From Ramazzottius varieornatus (taxonomy: Eukaryota > Tardigrada > Eutardigrada > Parachela > Ramazzottiidae): a DNA stretch of 64,000 nucleotides. Positions within the stretch are counted from its first letter, which is position 1. Each line of letters begins with the position of its first letter. The notes beneath the pieces were generated by a model, which had not been told where the DNA came from, searched no databases, and worked only from the letters and a program-made list of their open reading frames with translations. Position numbers and translations under genes: made by a program. The DNA is taken from assembly GCA_001949185.1 (NCBI GenBank), contig BDGG01000009.1, positions 803,347 through 867,346 of the forward strand, read 5' to 3'. Below, one piece after another: positions 20,660 to 32,760 of the stretch.

Positions 20660-23600
20660 TTATACACAGGATTCTTGAACGGAACGCTGTCGATATCCGA
20701 CCAGCTGAGGTTGGGATGCTAGGGCTTTGTTATAGGCTATATCATCGGGATGTTTAGCTGTGCCATTTGGCACCATATCACCTGAGGAGGAAACTAACGG
20801 GGAAGAAGATGAAGCGGTATCAATGGAAGCGACTGTAGCTGCTCGTTCATAGACATACTCTTTCTGTTTCTCTTGGCCACCGTTCGTCGCTATCGTCAAG
20901 GCGCTCGACGTGGCAGCGAGCCTTTCCGGCCGGTGGACGTTAACCGACGAAGCTTTGGGTAGGCGAGGTAACGACGCGTAGGCGGGAGCTTTGCGTGCGA
21001 AGCTGGATTCAGACTGGTAATCGTCTAAAGTAAGGAGACCACAACATAATGTAATCCGATTTCTAATCACGGGCTTAATCGAGCTCGTTAAACAAGCGAT
21101 CGGATGGGTTTCTCGAGTGGCGCACCTCTTCAGTTATATTGGCTGGAAGTGCGCGCCACGTGAAAACTATACAGAATCGTTTTGCAAGTGGCACGCGTAT
21201 TTTAATGGTATCAGATAAGAGTGTGCGCCACTTTGGAAAACAATCTGGTCGAACTGCCGAGCTCTTGTCAGTTGAATTTGCACTTACTGTTGCTGCTTAA
21301 GTCCTCGGTGGAGCGAAAGGGACGTGGTGTTGGTGTACGCAGCTCGAACATACTGTGGGAAGACGTACCAAAGTCGTTGTAGTAGAGACTGGGGTAGACG
21401 TTGAGGGGTTCGCGCTGGTAAAAGAGGATGTAGGCGTCTTTGGTGACAATTTCGGCGCGGTTGTCGACAGTTTTCACTCGCGTGTCGTCGTACAAGTACC
21501 ACGCACCATCTGCTGGATGTCGACAGTAAGCTGAAAGAACAGAAAATATCTCTACCAGTTTGCACTATACAGTATTGATCATGACGTTGAATTCCACCGA
21601 TTGTGCTGCTTTACAGCAGAAGCTTTGTTCTATGCGGAGGCTTACAAGTGTAATGTCCGGAGTTGAGGCGTCCGTGATGGTTGACCACTCCAAACAGACT
21701 GTACGAAGTGGTCTGGTTCATCTGGAAGTCCGGAGCTTTACGGGGTTTGCTGGGCCACGGGAACCAGGAAGACTTGTAGGAGTAACCATTCTTGCCGCGG
21801 CTCTTCCAGTCCAGGTCCTTGTCCTGCGTCATGTAACGCGCCATGTTGAGGTGTTCCAGAGGGAAGTCCACCATAGTGGTTAACTTGAAGCGTGAAGTGG
21901 CACTCTGTAAAGGTATCACTTCAACGTTAGCATTCCCCACACTCCAGATTTCAACTGGGGCGTCTCCAAATGATTTCACCCATCGTTATTTCAAGTGGCG
22001 CACTCTCCTATTGCCATTGGCTACGAACGTGCGCCACTAGGGAAAGTGACCAGTTTGGTTGTTTTCTCAAGTGGCGCATGCTTCCGGTTTTATCAACTCT
22101 GACCATGCGCAACTTGGGAAAACAATTTAACTGTTCCCCCAAGTGGCGCGCCTGTTTAGTCCAATTATCCGTGAGCATGCGCCCCTTGGGAGAACGATCT
22201 GGGTGTATTTATTTGCCAACCTCCCAACTTCGGTATAATCAGCTTTAAACTTTACCTGACGGAAACGCTTCAGATGGATAACAAGGATTTCAGGAAGCGT
22301 CCATAACGTTCCCCTCTTGGTAATGCCCACCTGAAGTGCCCCACAGTTTGGACATTCCCACTGTTCATCCAGACCCACTTTCTCTTCTTGCATGAACAAG
22401 TCCATGCATTCCGTCAGCGTCGTCTTCTTAGACACTTCAGGTATGTTCAGGGTCTCTTGGACACTTCCGTCATCGAAGAACTTCTCGGCGATGAGACTCT
22501 TTTGGACATATTCAGCGTCTTCAGGCTTCCATTCGACATACAGCTTCAGGTGCTTTGGACCAGAAGCCGTACAGAAAGAAAGACATTCCTCGATCGCATC
22601 TGTGTACAATGGGTGCTCTAGTGTCACATCCAAGTACGCGTTACGCTCGACAAGGTGAATTTTGAAAGAGGGTACTCTCGTCCCAGGAGCGGTGTCCAGG
22701 TTGGCTATGATCTTGTCCTCCAACTCTGTGAATATTAAAGCATTTTTATAACGAAAAAAGAGCTCATGTCTGCCTTTTCGACAAGACCTTTTCCAAGTGG
22801 CGCACATTCCAGCCAAGAATAATGAAACTGTGCGCCACTCATGAAAGCAATCAAACTCGCCAAGATTGTTCTTCCAAATGCCGCACACTGTCAGCCATTA
22901 AAGCTGAAAATGTGCGCCACTAAGAAACACAATCTGGACGAGTTTGCTTACCGAGCATTCGATTTGTATGCGAAAAATCTCACGTATTTTTGGGAATGTG
23001 GATATTCGACGTACCGATATACCCGATTTCCCGGGTGACTTGAAGAATTTTTGGTCCGCTAATTCGCGTAATCTTCTTGTCGTCGTTAATGACATGCAGT
23101 AACACCACATGCAGTTCTGTTTCGTTATTGCTCAAGGCATCTTTGGGTAGTTCCACGGCGAACAGGTACCCTAGTTCTTGCAGGACGTCCGTGTCGCTTT
23201 CATCCGATAGAGTCTTCTGGAATCCTTCTTCGTTCAGTTCAAGCAGCAGCAAGTCTTCCAGTCGAATGTGAACCTTCTTTGACACCAGCTCCTTCACGTC
23301 CTTCACGCTGGAATCCAGACTGGTAGAGAAGCCATACCGGACAATGCTTCTTGGTGGCGAGTCAGCAAAGACCACGCTAACGAACAGCGCGCGAATGTCG
23401 ATTTGAGGTAGCGGGACTGAAAGGCACGTGAACGGATCAAAGGTGTTGCTCTGCTGTCCGCATTCTCTGCAAGTCAGGGAAGAACGAAAGAGCGCATGAT
23501 ACAAACGTGAGATGTAACTGCTACCACCAGCTCCTTCGATCGTAGCGGCCAGGAAGTCGTCTGGCTTGTGCGACTGCAAGAAAACACGGATCAGACCAAC

Positions 23601-25120
23601 TGGCGCGTCGACCATCACCTGCATACAGCATACCGTTGTACGGTACCGCACTCTAGTACGTACGTTGGTGACACAAGATTCGTCCACCCACCCACATACT
23701 TGACCATGTATGCAGGTGGGCGAAAGCAGCATATCTCGGTCGTTTTACTCACCTTCCGGACTTTTAGTTTCTTCCGTCGCTTCTTGTTCAAGTCTTCATG
23801 AATCTTGTCTAGCAGCCAGATCAAGAACTCTTGTGCGTCTTGTTCTCCTCCGTCGTTGAACTGGGACCAGTATTTGGAGACTGTGGTGATCAGAGCGTTG
23901 CTCACTTCCGGTCCATACGTCGAACCACCCAGGCTCTGAATCAATGTGCCACAGGCCTTCGTCAGCTCGCCGTTGGTACCGAACTTTTTGGAGTTATCAC
24001 GGTTTCTTTTCTGCAGCTCTCGGCGGTATTTCCCAGAAATGAAAAACTCGTACAACTGGGCCGTGTTATTCAAACACTGCAGGACCGCGTTGATGTAACA
24101 GGAATTTCCGTGGTTCTGCAAGCCCTAAAAACCGAAACAAGAAGATGCTGTACGAGTCCTCATACATGACTTTGGTTATATGCAGAAGAACCAGATATTT
24201 TACCATGACGGGTACGACGATTCTTCCCGGAGCTTCTTCTGGATAGTTCGGCGTAATTGGTACTGGTGTGCGATTCTGGCTCCTGTTTACGCCCAGGCTT
24301 TCTGTCGACTTGTAGCGACGGAAGCGGTCGATCATGTTCTTGAACGACGACTTTCTCCGTAGTTTGACGGAGTTCTTGGAATCGTTGTCCATCCTGGAAA
24401 CGGAGGACTCTCGAGACTCCTGCAAATATATTCAGAACCAAGATTTACGAAAACCATAAGAAGCGGTATTTTCGTTTTACCTTAGCGTATATTCACACTA
24501 AAATATTCCTTTACTGCAGGCTACAGCACACATTACGAAACAAGACTCGTTAAACTTTGATATGCTGTGTAAATAAAGCTAACAAGCAGCCCAACTCTCT
24601 GAACATATTTAACCAGCTTGGTTGATAGAGTCAGTTTCTGTACAGCGCTGGAAAACCAGAGGAACCTGACTTCTGAAACAATGCAAAATTGTCAAGGATT
24701 CCTCTAGGAGTAACAAGCCATATGCATAATCACAGAGCCAGACCACAATTATACGTATGGAATGGAAACACGGCAAATAAACTCAACCAGATCGTTTCCC
24801 AAGTGGCGCATTTTGTCAGCGATATCGGCTAAGGTGTGCGCCACTTTAGAACACCTTCTGATCGGGTTCGTTTGTCGAGCTCCCATATATCAGTGTAAGC
24901 GTTCTTCATGGAGTATGCTCAACACGGCACGTACCTTTGGGAAGTTCTGAATGTCCTCCTGAAGTGCCGGGTTACTATTTTCGGGTTTCAACCGTAGGGC
25001 GCTGAAAGAGCGAGGTAAGGTGAAGCTCGGACGTCGTTTGTCTTTCCGTCCATCTCGATCACCGAACTGGTCGTACAAGGCTTCTGAAACGCGGTGGACT
25101 GGCGGGCGGGCGTCAGTCAT
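20660..25120 (-). CDS. Ubiquitin-specific protease, USP31/USP43 type
   Basis: Cysteine deubiquitinase. Exons: 25120-24935, 24419-24204, 24124-23753, 23573-23015, 22725-22256, 21904-21646, 21530-21288, 21024-20660; all phases agree, about 889 residues. The basic, Ser-rich N-terminus starts MTDARPPVH. The Cys box is GLQNHGNSCYINAVLQCL, with the catalytic Cys about residue 143. DGGEQDAQEFLIWLLDKIHEDL follows. Paired CxxC zinc ligands are CRECG and CPNCG. WTLPEILVIHLKRF and FPLEHLNM follow. The His box is YSLFGVVNHHGRLNSGHYT, then WYLYDD. Insert spacing, LLDKIHEDL and WTLPEIL point to USP31/43 rather than other USPs. The tail is Ser/Ala-rich. It is divergent from EMC4. Four introns hold hairpin elements. 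Confidence 0.92.
21078..21268. mobile_element. GGCGCAC foldback element, 2 hairpins, USP intron
   Basis: GAGCTCGTTAAACAAGCG on the left and GTCGAACTGCCGAGCTCTT on the right bound two stems with forward loops. The second stem has GGCACGC for GGCGCAC. Confidence 0.87.
21982..22230. mobile_element. GGCGCAC foldback element, 3 hairpins, USP intron
   Basis: Three stems in direct tandem with all loops forward. The linkers repeat GTGACCAGTTTGGTTGTTTTC and variants. The right end is TTATTTGCCAACCTCCCA. Confidence 0.88.
22772..22960. mobile_element. GGCGCAC foldback element, 2 hairpins, USP intron
   Basis: Two stems with both loops reversed (CCAGCCAAGAATAATG, CAGCCATTAAAGCTG). The right arm is GGACGAGTTTGCTTACCGAGC. 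Confidence 0.87.
24765..24892. mobile_element. GGCGCAC foldback element, 1 hairpin, USP intron
   Basis: CACGGCAAATAAACTCAACC on the left and GGTTCGTTTGTCGAGCTCCC on the right, the latter followed by ATATAT. The loop CAGCGATATCGGCT is forward. Confidence 0.9.
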
Positions 25121-26035
25121 GCTTTCAGGATACCTGCCCTTTCAGCGGGGAGCTTTTTCAGCTTCGGCACACAGGTTTCCACGTCTTCATGTATGGGAAG
25201 GCTTGAGCATGGCAGAATCAGCTGGAAGAGAGGTAACTGAACAACTCCCCGTCCCCAAGCCTGCTGTCGGATTATCAGGAACTGTGGATTCGTCGCAGCC
25301 GCTTGTAATATACAACACAACCGAGAAGTTCCTCGACGGTGAGCAGAAGATGTATATGCTCTCTGACCAAATTGTTGTTGTTCAGAACTTTGAAAGTTTG
25401 AATGGTCCTCACCTTGACGCCTGAAGGCTGAAGCGCAATCTTCAACTTCTTGAACGGATGACGTAAGCGAAGAGCGGTGTTCCACTCGATTGATTGATCG
25501 AGCGTCAAGTGTCATCATATGACAAAAATCATGTCACAGGAAACGTTATCCAATGTGCATTCTTACACCTACGTGAGGTCATACCACATAAAGTGTCATC
25601 CCACATCGACCGGAAGTAGAGATGGTTTATTATTATCCCTTTCTCGGCGGACTAAGCAGAATTAGCCAGCGCGGCTGAGTGCGACACTCGGTGCACGACA
25701 CGCACATACGTACAGAGCTTTTACCAATGGTTGAACTGACTGAGACAGGTGCAAAACTCGAACGCCACAAGACTGGTACAGTGAAAGCGGCCTGCGCAGT
25801 GCGCATATCATGCGACAAGTGGGTCGGGCGTGCTGCCCAATCAGCCTGAAGCCAGCCAAGTCAGCCGAGAAAAATGGATATTATTCCAACCATCGCTAAC
25901 CGGAAGTGAATCACAAGTCAGAATTCAGAAAGCTTCTCCTGCTTGTCAAGGCACTTTTTCAGAATCGTTCTTGAATTTTGTGGACTTTGCTCTTCATCTT
26001 TCTTCGTATTGGGTTGATAGTTATCTCCTGTCGCA
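25121..26035. promoter_or_regulatory. Shared divergent promoter region, USP (-) and EMC4 (+)
   Basis: About 0.9 kb between start codons. ETS-type motifs CCGGAAGT lie at 25610-25617 and 25900-25907 on the plus strand. No hairpin element is present, unlike most non-coding stretches here. The exact start sites are not visible. Confidence 0.45.
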
Positions 26036-27084
26036 ATGCCTGTGTCCACTACGGCCAAGTACTCGGCGTCGATGGGCAAACCGTCCACGAAGAAGACAGC
26101 AGGAGCATCTGAAAAGATCATCAACTCCAGCGTGTAAGTAACAATCTGCTCCGCTTCCCGACCGTACAACCGATCTGTAGATAATGTGCGACCATCGCTT
26201 ATCCTGCTTCGAAATGTCTTCTATAGGGTTGTTCGGCCGGAAAAGCTCTTTCAAGTCAGTTACCGTCCTGGTGTCAACCGCAGCGATCTCCCGCCGCCCA
26301 TTGGCTACAATCCCAACGTGGTCTATTCCTCGGAATCTGTGACGCGAAGCCAGGATACGACAGGTCTCATAGAAAAGGTGGGCGATATGATACTGAATAC
26401 ATACTTGTCACAATAGGCTGTAAATGTGAGCACGGCGGACAAATTCGACCAGATTATTTTTACAAGTGGCGCACTTTGTGAGTGTTATTGGCTGTGAGCG
26501 TGCGCCGCTTGGAAAAGCGATCTCATGGAGCTTGGTCGCCTGTCTCCCAAAGGTGCGGTATGCATGAGCTTACATTTGAGTTCTGTAGAGATCATGGGAC
26601 ATCGCGATGGCTCCCTTGAAGCAAGTCCCTATGAACTTCTTCGTCATGTGGATGTCGGGGAACGCTATTTCTCTGTTTCCCATCATGATGCTGGTCATGA
26701 TGTTCTGGAAACCCGTGCAAGCCATCATCGGCGCGCAAAGCAGTACGCTCAGTCTTCTGTTCCTTGCTTGTTGTTTGGGTGAGTGTGAGAATTCGACGCC
26801 TGAGTTTTGATGTCGATTGTGTTTGCAGCATTCAAACAGATCTCCGGAAAATGGGCACCTATCCAGAAGCTGGTGTACCTCTTTGGGAACGTTGTAGCGC
26901 TTAGTGTGGCGTTGTATAAGTGCCATTCGATGGGACTGCTGCCTACGGAGCCGTCGGACTGGCTTTCGTTTGAGAAGCCTTTGGAGGTTCGTCGTGCTGC
27001 TGTTTAATGATCCTTTCGGGTCCTACCAAGTCTGTTGTACTGTATTTGCAGCGGACGGAATTTCTGGCTGGCGGAAGGATATGA
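26036..27084 (+). CDS. EMC4: ER membrane protein complex subunit 4
   Basis: Subunit of the EMC insertase, which inserts membrane proteins into the ER membrane. Exons 26036-26133, 26227-26377, 26589-26778, 26829-26986, 27052-27084, all in phase. The protein is about 209 residues; human EMC4 has 183. Conserved stretches are [84 protein letters not shown] and the ending [10 protein letters not shown]. Two hydrophobic segments flank the SMGLLP region. The segment [11 protein letters not shown], just before the 26778 donor, is extra relative to human and could be trimmed by an alternative donor. AATAAA lies at 27187. Intron 2 holds a hairpin element. Confidence 0.93.
26435..26556. mobile_element. 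GGCGCAC foldback element, 1 hairpin, EMC4 intron 2
   Basis: GGCGGACAAATTCGACCAG on the left; stem AAGTGGCGCAC / GTGCGCCGCTTGG; canonical loop GTGTTATTGGCTG, forward. The right arm is GGTCGCCTGTCTCCCA. Confidence 0.9.
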
Positions 27085-28004
27085 TGCAGCCGTACGGATG
27101 ATGCGACAAGTTCCTTTCCGATATTCCGTACAGCAAGCTCAGTTGGACGTCAGCATGCCAAGCGAAATCGCCATATTATGGGCTAAAATAAAGGGACTAG
27201 TTCTTGTAAAAGTAGATGTGTGGTAGAGTTTGACGGCAACTTATGTATTTGTACTCTGTATATGGGCGACGGGTTCCCCAAAGATTCGGCTGCGTGCTCT
27301 GCCTACTTTTTGGAGCTGCCAATTCAATACTGTGTGTTCCCTAGGAAGTCTTTTCGTGTGATCGTGGAGGCTCCGTTTAGAGCAACTTTGTATTTAGCGC
27401 ATTCAAGACGACAAATTAATATCGAGCTCTGGACTTCCGGCCGTTGTTGCAGAGGGTTCTTGGTCAGCTTTTGCACAGGTTGGGTGCATTTTCCCACCAG
27501 GATAACTTTCCAAACTGTATAGGTGGTCAGTTCACGTCGTCTTCACGTTGTGCGAACATGCTGGAACGTGTCGATCGGTTGTTCAACTTTGCGAATTTCG
27601 AGCGGAAGGCACCCATGAGACAGGAACCTACAACGTGATCGACATCTCAAAGTCTAGACTTGTGACGTTAAACTTTCGCTTGAACAATGGCATCCATCCA
27701 TTGATTCATTGGACAGATAGCCTCTGTTACGTCATGACTCATGAAAACCGGTTCAACGTTGAGCCGTTTTTTGGTTCTAATCGAAGGTTTCTCAGTCCGC
27801 AATTCGCATCCCTGTACCAGCCTAGCTCACTAACTTTGGTTCCTTCCAGTTAGCGCGTCGTGAATGCAGATCGGTGCATTGCTGGACTAGATGGACTTGC
27901 AAATAATTCTGCCGCATATGTCTTGAGGTGACACATCTCAATATCTCACATATACTATTACACATGTCGTTCGATCTGGCTTTACAGCTCTCTTCGTAGA
28001 AAGA
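27085..28004. other. Spacer between EMC4 and MTHFR
   Basis: AATAAA at 27187-27192 fits EMC4 polyadenylation. The remainder shows no recognisable coding or repeat. The MTHFR promoter must lie in its right part. Confidence 0.45.
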
Positions 28005-30915
28005 ATGGTCATCAGCAAGATGGATTCTGTCGACACTAACGGACATCACAGTCCGGACGCCTATGACGGCTCAGCGTGTCACCAAAATGGAGTTTCCAAG
28101 CAGGCCTCTCTTCGACAGTCGAGCAGCAATGGATCATCTGCCTACGTGCCACTCATCGAAAAGATCAACCAGCACATTGAAAGTGGGACCAAGTTCTTCT
28201 CCTTTGAGTACTTGCCTCCGCGGACACCGAACAGTGCACCTAACTTGCTAGCCAGGTAAACATACTTCCGGTGGGCCATTTTCGGGCCAGATCGTGTTCG
28301 CAAGTGGCGCACGTTTTCAGTGTTACCAACCGGGAGTGTGCGCCACTTGGAGGAACGATCTAACGAGTTTCGATGACTTTAGTTGAACCCGTGTTGTTTT
28401 CAGAATTGAGCGAATGACTGCCGGTGGTCCACTGTTCATCGACATCACATGGCATCTAGCCGGCGATCCCATGGGCGACAAAGAAACGAGTTCGATGATG
28501 GTGGCTAACGCGGCAGTTAACTATGTCGGAGTGGAAACCATGCTACACATCACCTGTCAGAAGTATTCCAAAGAGGAGATTCGCCAGGCACTGCATAGAG
28601 CTAAGGATATGGGTCTACGGAATATTCTGGCTCTTCGCGGTGGTAAGTAATATTGTGATGCGATCTCGTGGAGGGATAGACCAACTGGCATACAGGATTA
28701 ACTCACAAAAGGAGATTATGCAACAGGTGTCTCTAGACTTCCTATGCGTGTCTTCCCCAGATATTCCTGTGAACCAAGTTTCATCGGAAACTCCGAAAGA
28801 TGGTTTATCAAATGCGGAAGAGATGGTTAAGCTCGTTCGAGAAGACTTCGGCGACCATTTTTGCGTGTGTGTCGCAGGTATAATTCGTTGGCTCTACTGG
28901 CGTTTTTGGCCAGGTCCACCGTAAGGTCCGAACTCCAAGGTACACGTTACGGTTGCTGTGTCGGCCATAGGTTACACGCAGGGTCATCCTGACGCGGTTA
29001 GCTACGAACAGGATCTGGTCTACCTGAAGCAGAAGGTGGATGCTGGTGCCAACTTCATCATAACGCAGCTGTTCTTCGAAGCTCAGCACTACATCAAGTT
29101 CGTGAAAGACTGCCGAGCCATCGGCATAACTGTACCCATCATTCCAGGCATATTCCCCATCCAGGTTTGTAGTTGCTGCTCTTGTCACTTACTCTTATCC
29201 TCCACTTGGGAACTCGGCAAATACCTCGACCAGGTCGTTATTTCAAGTGGCGCGCTGTTGCAGCCCGTAACGCCGATATCATGCGCCACTCGGAAAAATA
29301 ATCAAGCTCGACAAGATTGTCTTTTCAGGTGGTACACTCTTTCAGCCCGTAGTCATGCAAACGTTCGCTACTTGGGGAAACGATCTTGTCGAGTACTGTA
29401 TGTTTGTCAGCATAATTTTATTTTACACTCGCTATTAATTATAGTCGTACAACTCGTTGCAAAATGTGACGAAGCTCTCCAAGCTGACCATTCCACAGTC
29501 GATCATTTCTGCCATCACGCCGATCAAAGACAACGATCAGGCAATCCGGCACCTCGGTATCGGTCTAGCCACCGCCATGTGCAAAGAACTTCTCGACGCC
29601 GGAGCTCCCTCCCTCCACTTCTACACGATGAACCTCGAAGTGGCCACCATCGAGATCCTGAAACGACTGGGTATGTGGCTGCAGGAACCCAAGAAGTGTC
29701 TACCATGGAAGACCAGCGCCAACTACAAACGGCAAGCCGAAGATGTCCGGCCCATCTTCTGGCAGAACCGCCCCAACTCCTACATCCAAAGAACCATCGA
29801 ATGGGACGAGTTCCCCAATGGGCGATGGGGCAACTCTGCTTCTCCAGCTTTCGGCCAACTCGACTACAACCTCTTCTACTTGCAAGGCCGGATACCCAAA
29901 GAGCAGCTGCTGAATATGTGGGGAAGGGAATTGACTTGTGTTCAAGATGTTTTTGATGTGTTCTGTGATTACATTAGTGGGCGAGAAAGGGAAGATGGAA
30001 GTAAGGTGGTGAGCTTGCCGTGGTCCGACGGGGAACTTTCGCCGGAAACTCTGCCGCTACTTGATCAATTGCTGAGGCTAAACAAGAACGGTATACTGAC
30101 AATCAACTCGCAGCCCAGTGTCAACGGTGCACCTTCGACTGATAAGGTTCATGGGTGGGGAAACCCAGGCGGATATGTCTATCAAAAGGTGATCTAGAAT
30201 ATAACTTCCGCTACTCTTAGCCTAAAACTAATTCTAATTTGGTGTTCAATTCGTCTTAGGCTTATGTAGAGTTCTTCATTTCGGAAGACCGTCTTCCCAC
30301 ATTACTATCTGAGCTGAAAGACTACCCTAAAGTCACCTTCCATATCATAAACCAAGCTGTAAGTATCGTTACAATCAGTTTTCTTCGAATATGCTGTAGC
30401 AAACGAAAAGTACAAGGTTGTTTTCGCTGTGGCGCACATAGCCGTTGTTACTGGCTCAGAGCGTGCGCCACTGGAACAAGGGTCCTATAAGTTTCGTTTG
30501 CCGGCATTTCAAGTATTGCTAAAGGAGGACTGGAGGCAATGATTTTTGTGGTTCATAGGGCGAGGAATTTTCTGACGGTGGACAAGACGCCAATGCCGTG
30601 ACTTGGGGCGTATTCCCGGGTAGAGAAATCATTCAGCCCACTGTGGTCGATCCTGAAAGCTTCCGCTACTGGAAGGTAAATTCCCGTACACGAACTTTCC
30701 TTGGTTATAAATGCGGTTCAATGGTCTTCCTTTCGTAGGACGAAGCGTTCGCTTTATGGCAAGAACAGTGGGGATCGCTGTACCCTGCAGTTTCGCCTTC
30801 TCGAAAGATAATCGATTCTGTCCGGACCAACTTTTACCTGGTCAACCTCGTGGACAACGAATTCCCTAAAGAGACATGTCTATGGCAGTTGCTCAACGGT
30901 GTTTTGAAGGCTTAA
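28005..30915 (+). CDS. MTHFR: Methylenetetrahydrofolate reductase
   Basis: FAD enzyme that reduces 5,10-methylene-THF to 5-methyl-THF for methionine synthesis; cytosolic. Exons 28005-28255, 28404-28642, 28761-28877, 28971-29164, 29445-30188, 30260-30358, 30559-30675, 30739-30915, all in phase. About 645 residues, against 656 in human. A Ser-rich N-terminal extension precedes the catalytic barrel: [56 protein letters not shown]. The linker is [16 protein letters not shown]. The SAM-binding regulatory domain has [59 protein letters not shown] and [12 protein letters not shown] Met at 28020 is an alternative start. AATAAA lies at 31134. Introns 1, 4 and 6 hold hairpin elements. Confidence 0.97.
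28272..28376. mobile_element. GGCGCAC foldback element, 1 hairpin, MTHFR intron 1
   Basis: Stem AAGTGGCGCACG / GTGTGCGCCACTTGG with GATCGTG and ACGATCT flanks. The loop CAGTGTTACCAACCGG is forward. The outer arms are truncated. Confidence 0.85.
29205..29412. mobile_element. GGCGCAC foldback element, 2 hairpins, MTHFR intron 4
   Basis: GGGAACTCGGCAAATACCTC opens the element. Two reversed-loop stems follow, the second decayed (GGTGGTACAC / GTTCGCTACTTGG). The right arm is TTGTCGAGTACTGTATG. Confidence 0.86.
30408..30514. mobile_element. GGCGCAC foldback element, 1 hairpin, MTHFR intron 6
   Basis: Stem CTGTGGCGCACA / GTGCGCCACTGG, loop GTTGTTACTGGCTC forward, right arm TTTCGTTTGCCGGCATTTC. Confidence 0.85.
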
Positions 30916-31243
30916 GTTACGGTTGCTCATGTTACGTTCTTCTCACCTGAGTCTGTACGCTTTCTGACTTTTTATTGCTTTTCCTGTTGGCGTTGCTCAT
31001 CGGTACCATCGGTACAAGATTAGGGTTTTGTTCTTGTTTCACCTATCAGGCTACTGCAGTCCAAGCGTTTTTTAGATGGCCAGTCAACTTCACTGTACGG
31101 TACCAACTGCAGAGTTTCTCGATCACCTTCTGGAATAAAATCAACGATATCTCGGCGTGAATTCTAAAATTTCTACACGAAGCCTCGGGAAGAAATCAAC
31201 CTAAGCGACGAATTAGACGTATTACTGTATATTCAAACACATA
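30916..31243. other. Convergent 3' ends of MTHFR (+) and SCO1 (-)
   Basis: AATAAA on the plus strand lies at 31134-31139. TTTATT near 30969 would act for the minus transcript. The transcripts probably overlap tail-to-tail. Confidence 0.5.
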
Positions 31244-32760
31244 TCACCACCGAAGATAGCTAAACCTGTTCATATGTCCTTCAATCTGCTGTACCATTTG
31301 TTCGGCCGTCTTAGTCTGGCCGTAGTAATCAACAAACTTCCCTTCCGGGTCGATGAGATAGACGATAATGGTGTGGTCCACGATGTAGTCGTTGTCCGCA
31401 TCTGGCGAGCCTGAGCTAAAGTATACACGGAAAGCCTTCGCTGCCTTGCTGACTTGTTCGGTGGTACCCGTAAGCCCGATCAGCTTCGGAGAAAACTCTA
31501 CGAAGAGCAACGCATTTCGTTGAGGAGCTTCAACCCAAAGTCAAACTAGTTTTACCTTTCACATATCTGGCCACAGCTGGAACACTGTCTCGGTCGGGAT
31601 CAACCGTAATGAAGAGTGGCTGCACTTTGTTTTCTGGCCGTTCCTTCTCTGTGACGAAACGGAGCATAAACCTTCCGAACAATCGACACATACAAAGATA
31701 AGACACATGCATAGCAAGCAATTTCACCCGGATCATCTCCACAAGTGGCGCACGTTAACATTTTAACTCGCTGTGAGCGTGCGCCACTTGGGACAACGGT
31801 CGTGCCAAGTTTGGTTGTTTGCCCAGGTGGCGCATGCTTCTAATGTTGGTGGCCGAGAGCTCGCGCCACTGAGGAAAACTATCTGGATGAATTCATTTGC
31901 CAACGTCCCGTAGGTTTTCAGTTTTCCGTTTTGGTTTCCTGCGTACCTAATAGATCAGCGGTCTTGATCATTTTCTCTATTTCATCAGGACAGATGTCTG
32001 GACAGTGCGTGAATCCGAAGTATAGCAGTACCCACGAGCCATGAAAGTCAGCGGAAGTCCTGGGCTTGCCATTGTGGTCCGTCAGCTCCCATTCTCCACC
32101 AATCTTGGCTTTGCCAATCTGCTTCTGACGCTCAGCCGCAGAAGCTAAAAGACAGAAAACAGTAGTTGGATGAATTGTTAGCTTCTGCAACGGGACCACA
32201 TCCAAATTTACTACCTTGTTCTTTCTCGTGCTTGAGATACATCATGGTCCCCCACAAAGCTCCGGCCATGACGGTGGCTATGCCGAGTGACTTCCACGTT
32301 ACTGGCTGCGAAAGCTGCGCGTTATTCATGTTGACGGAGATATCGTCATCATTCGTGAACAAGCACACATTTCGCTGAAAACTCGGCGAACAGACTCAAC
32401 AAGATTGTTTGCCCAAGCGGCGCGCCTGTCTGGTGTTATTGCCTGGAAGCGTGCGCCACTAGGAGATCGAATTTGTTTGCTTGTGACAACTTACAATTCT
32501 GTTCTTTCGCTTTTCCTCCCCCGGAACAGCAGCTTCTGTCTGCACGCGCCGAGAGAATAGTGTGAGCCTGCTGTCCGTCCTGGCTAAACGATTCCATCGA
32601 AAGACGGTGCTCGGGCCATAAACCCCATTCGTCGACGGTCTGGCTGACGAAAGACTTTGCAAACTGCGGAGCGGAAGTATGACTGGAGATAATGAGCACA
32701 CCTGCGAAAGGGTAAGAATGTAGTATGTAGGCTCGCACGTTTGCATTCCGCTCACTTTCA
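31244..32760 (-). CDS. SCO1: SCO1/SCO2 cytochrome c oxidase copper chaperone
   Basis: Inner mitochondrial membrane copper chaperone that delivers Cu to COX2. Exons: about 32702 (or 32760) to 32495, about 32368-32215, 32144-31947, 31648-31556, 31497-31244. The presequence is Ser/Arg-rich ([33 protein letters not shown]). The membrane segment is [21 protein letters not shown]. The thioredoxin-like domain contains [20 protein letters not shown], with the CxxxC copper ligands. It also has [25 protein letters not shown] and [17 protein letters not shown], with the copper-binding His. The start is uncertain: an acceptor at about 32703 may join a further 5' exon. Two introns hold hairpin elements. 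Confidence 0.93.
31722..31914. mobile_element. GGCGCAC foldback element, 2 hairpins, SCO1 intron
   Basis: Two forward-loop stems joined by a CCAAGTTTGGTTGTTTGCCC linker. The right end is TTCATTTGCCAACGTCCCG. Confidence 0.88.
32378..32484. mobile_element. GGCGCAC foldback element, 1 hairpin, SCO1 intron
   Basis: ACTCGGCGAACAGACTCAAC on the left; stem AAGCGGCGCGC / GTGCGCCACTAGG; loop GGTGTTATTGCCTGG, forward. Confidence 0.87.

Noticed and set aside
25117-25518. Minus-strand frame extending the USP N-terminus upstream
   Set aside because: It reads through a different frame from MTDARPPVH at 25120, which already starts a phase-consistent exon chain. No support for an earlier start.
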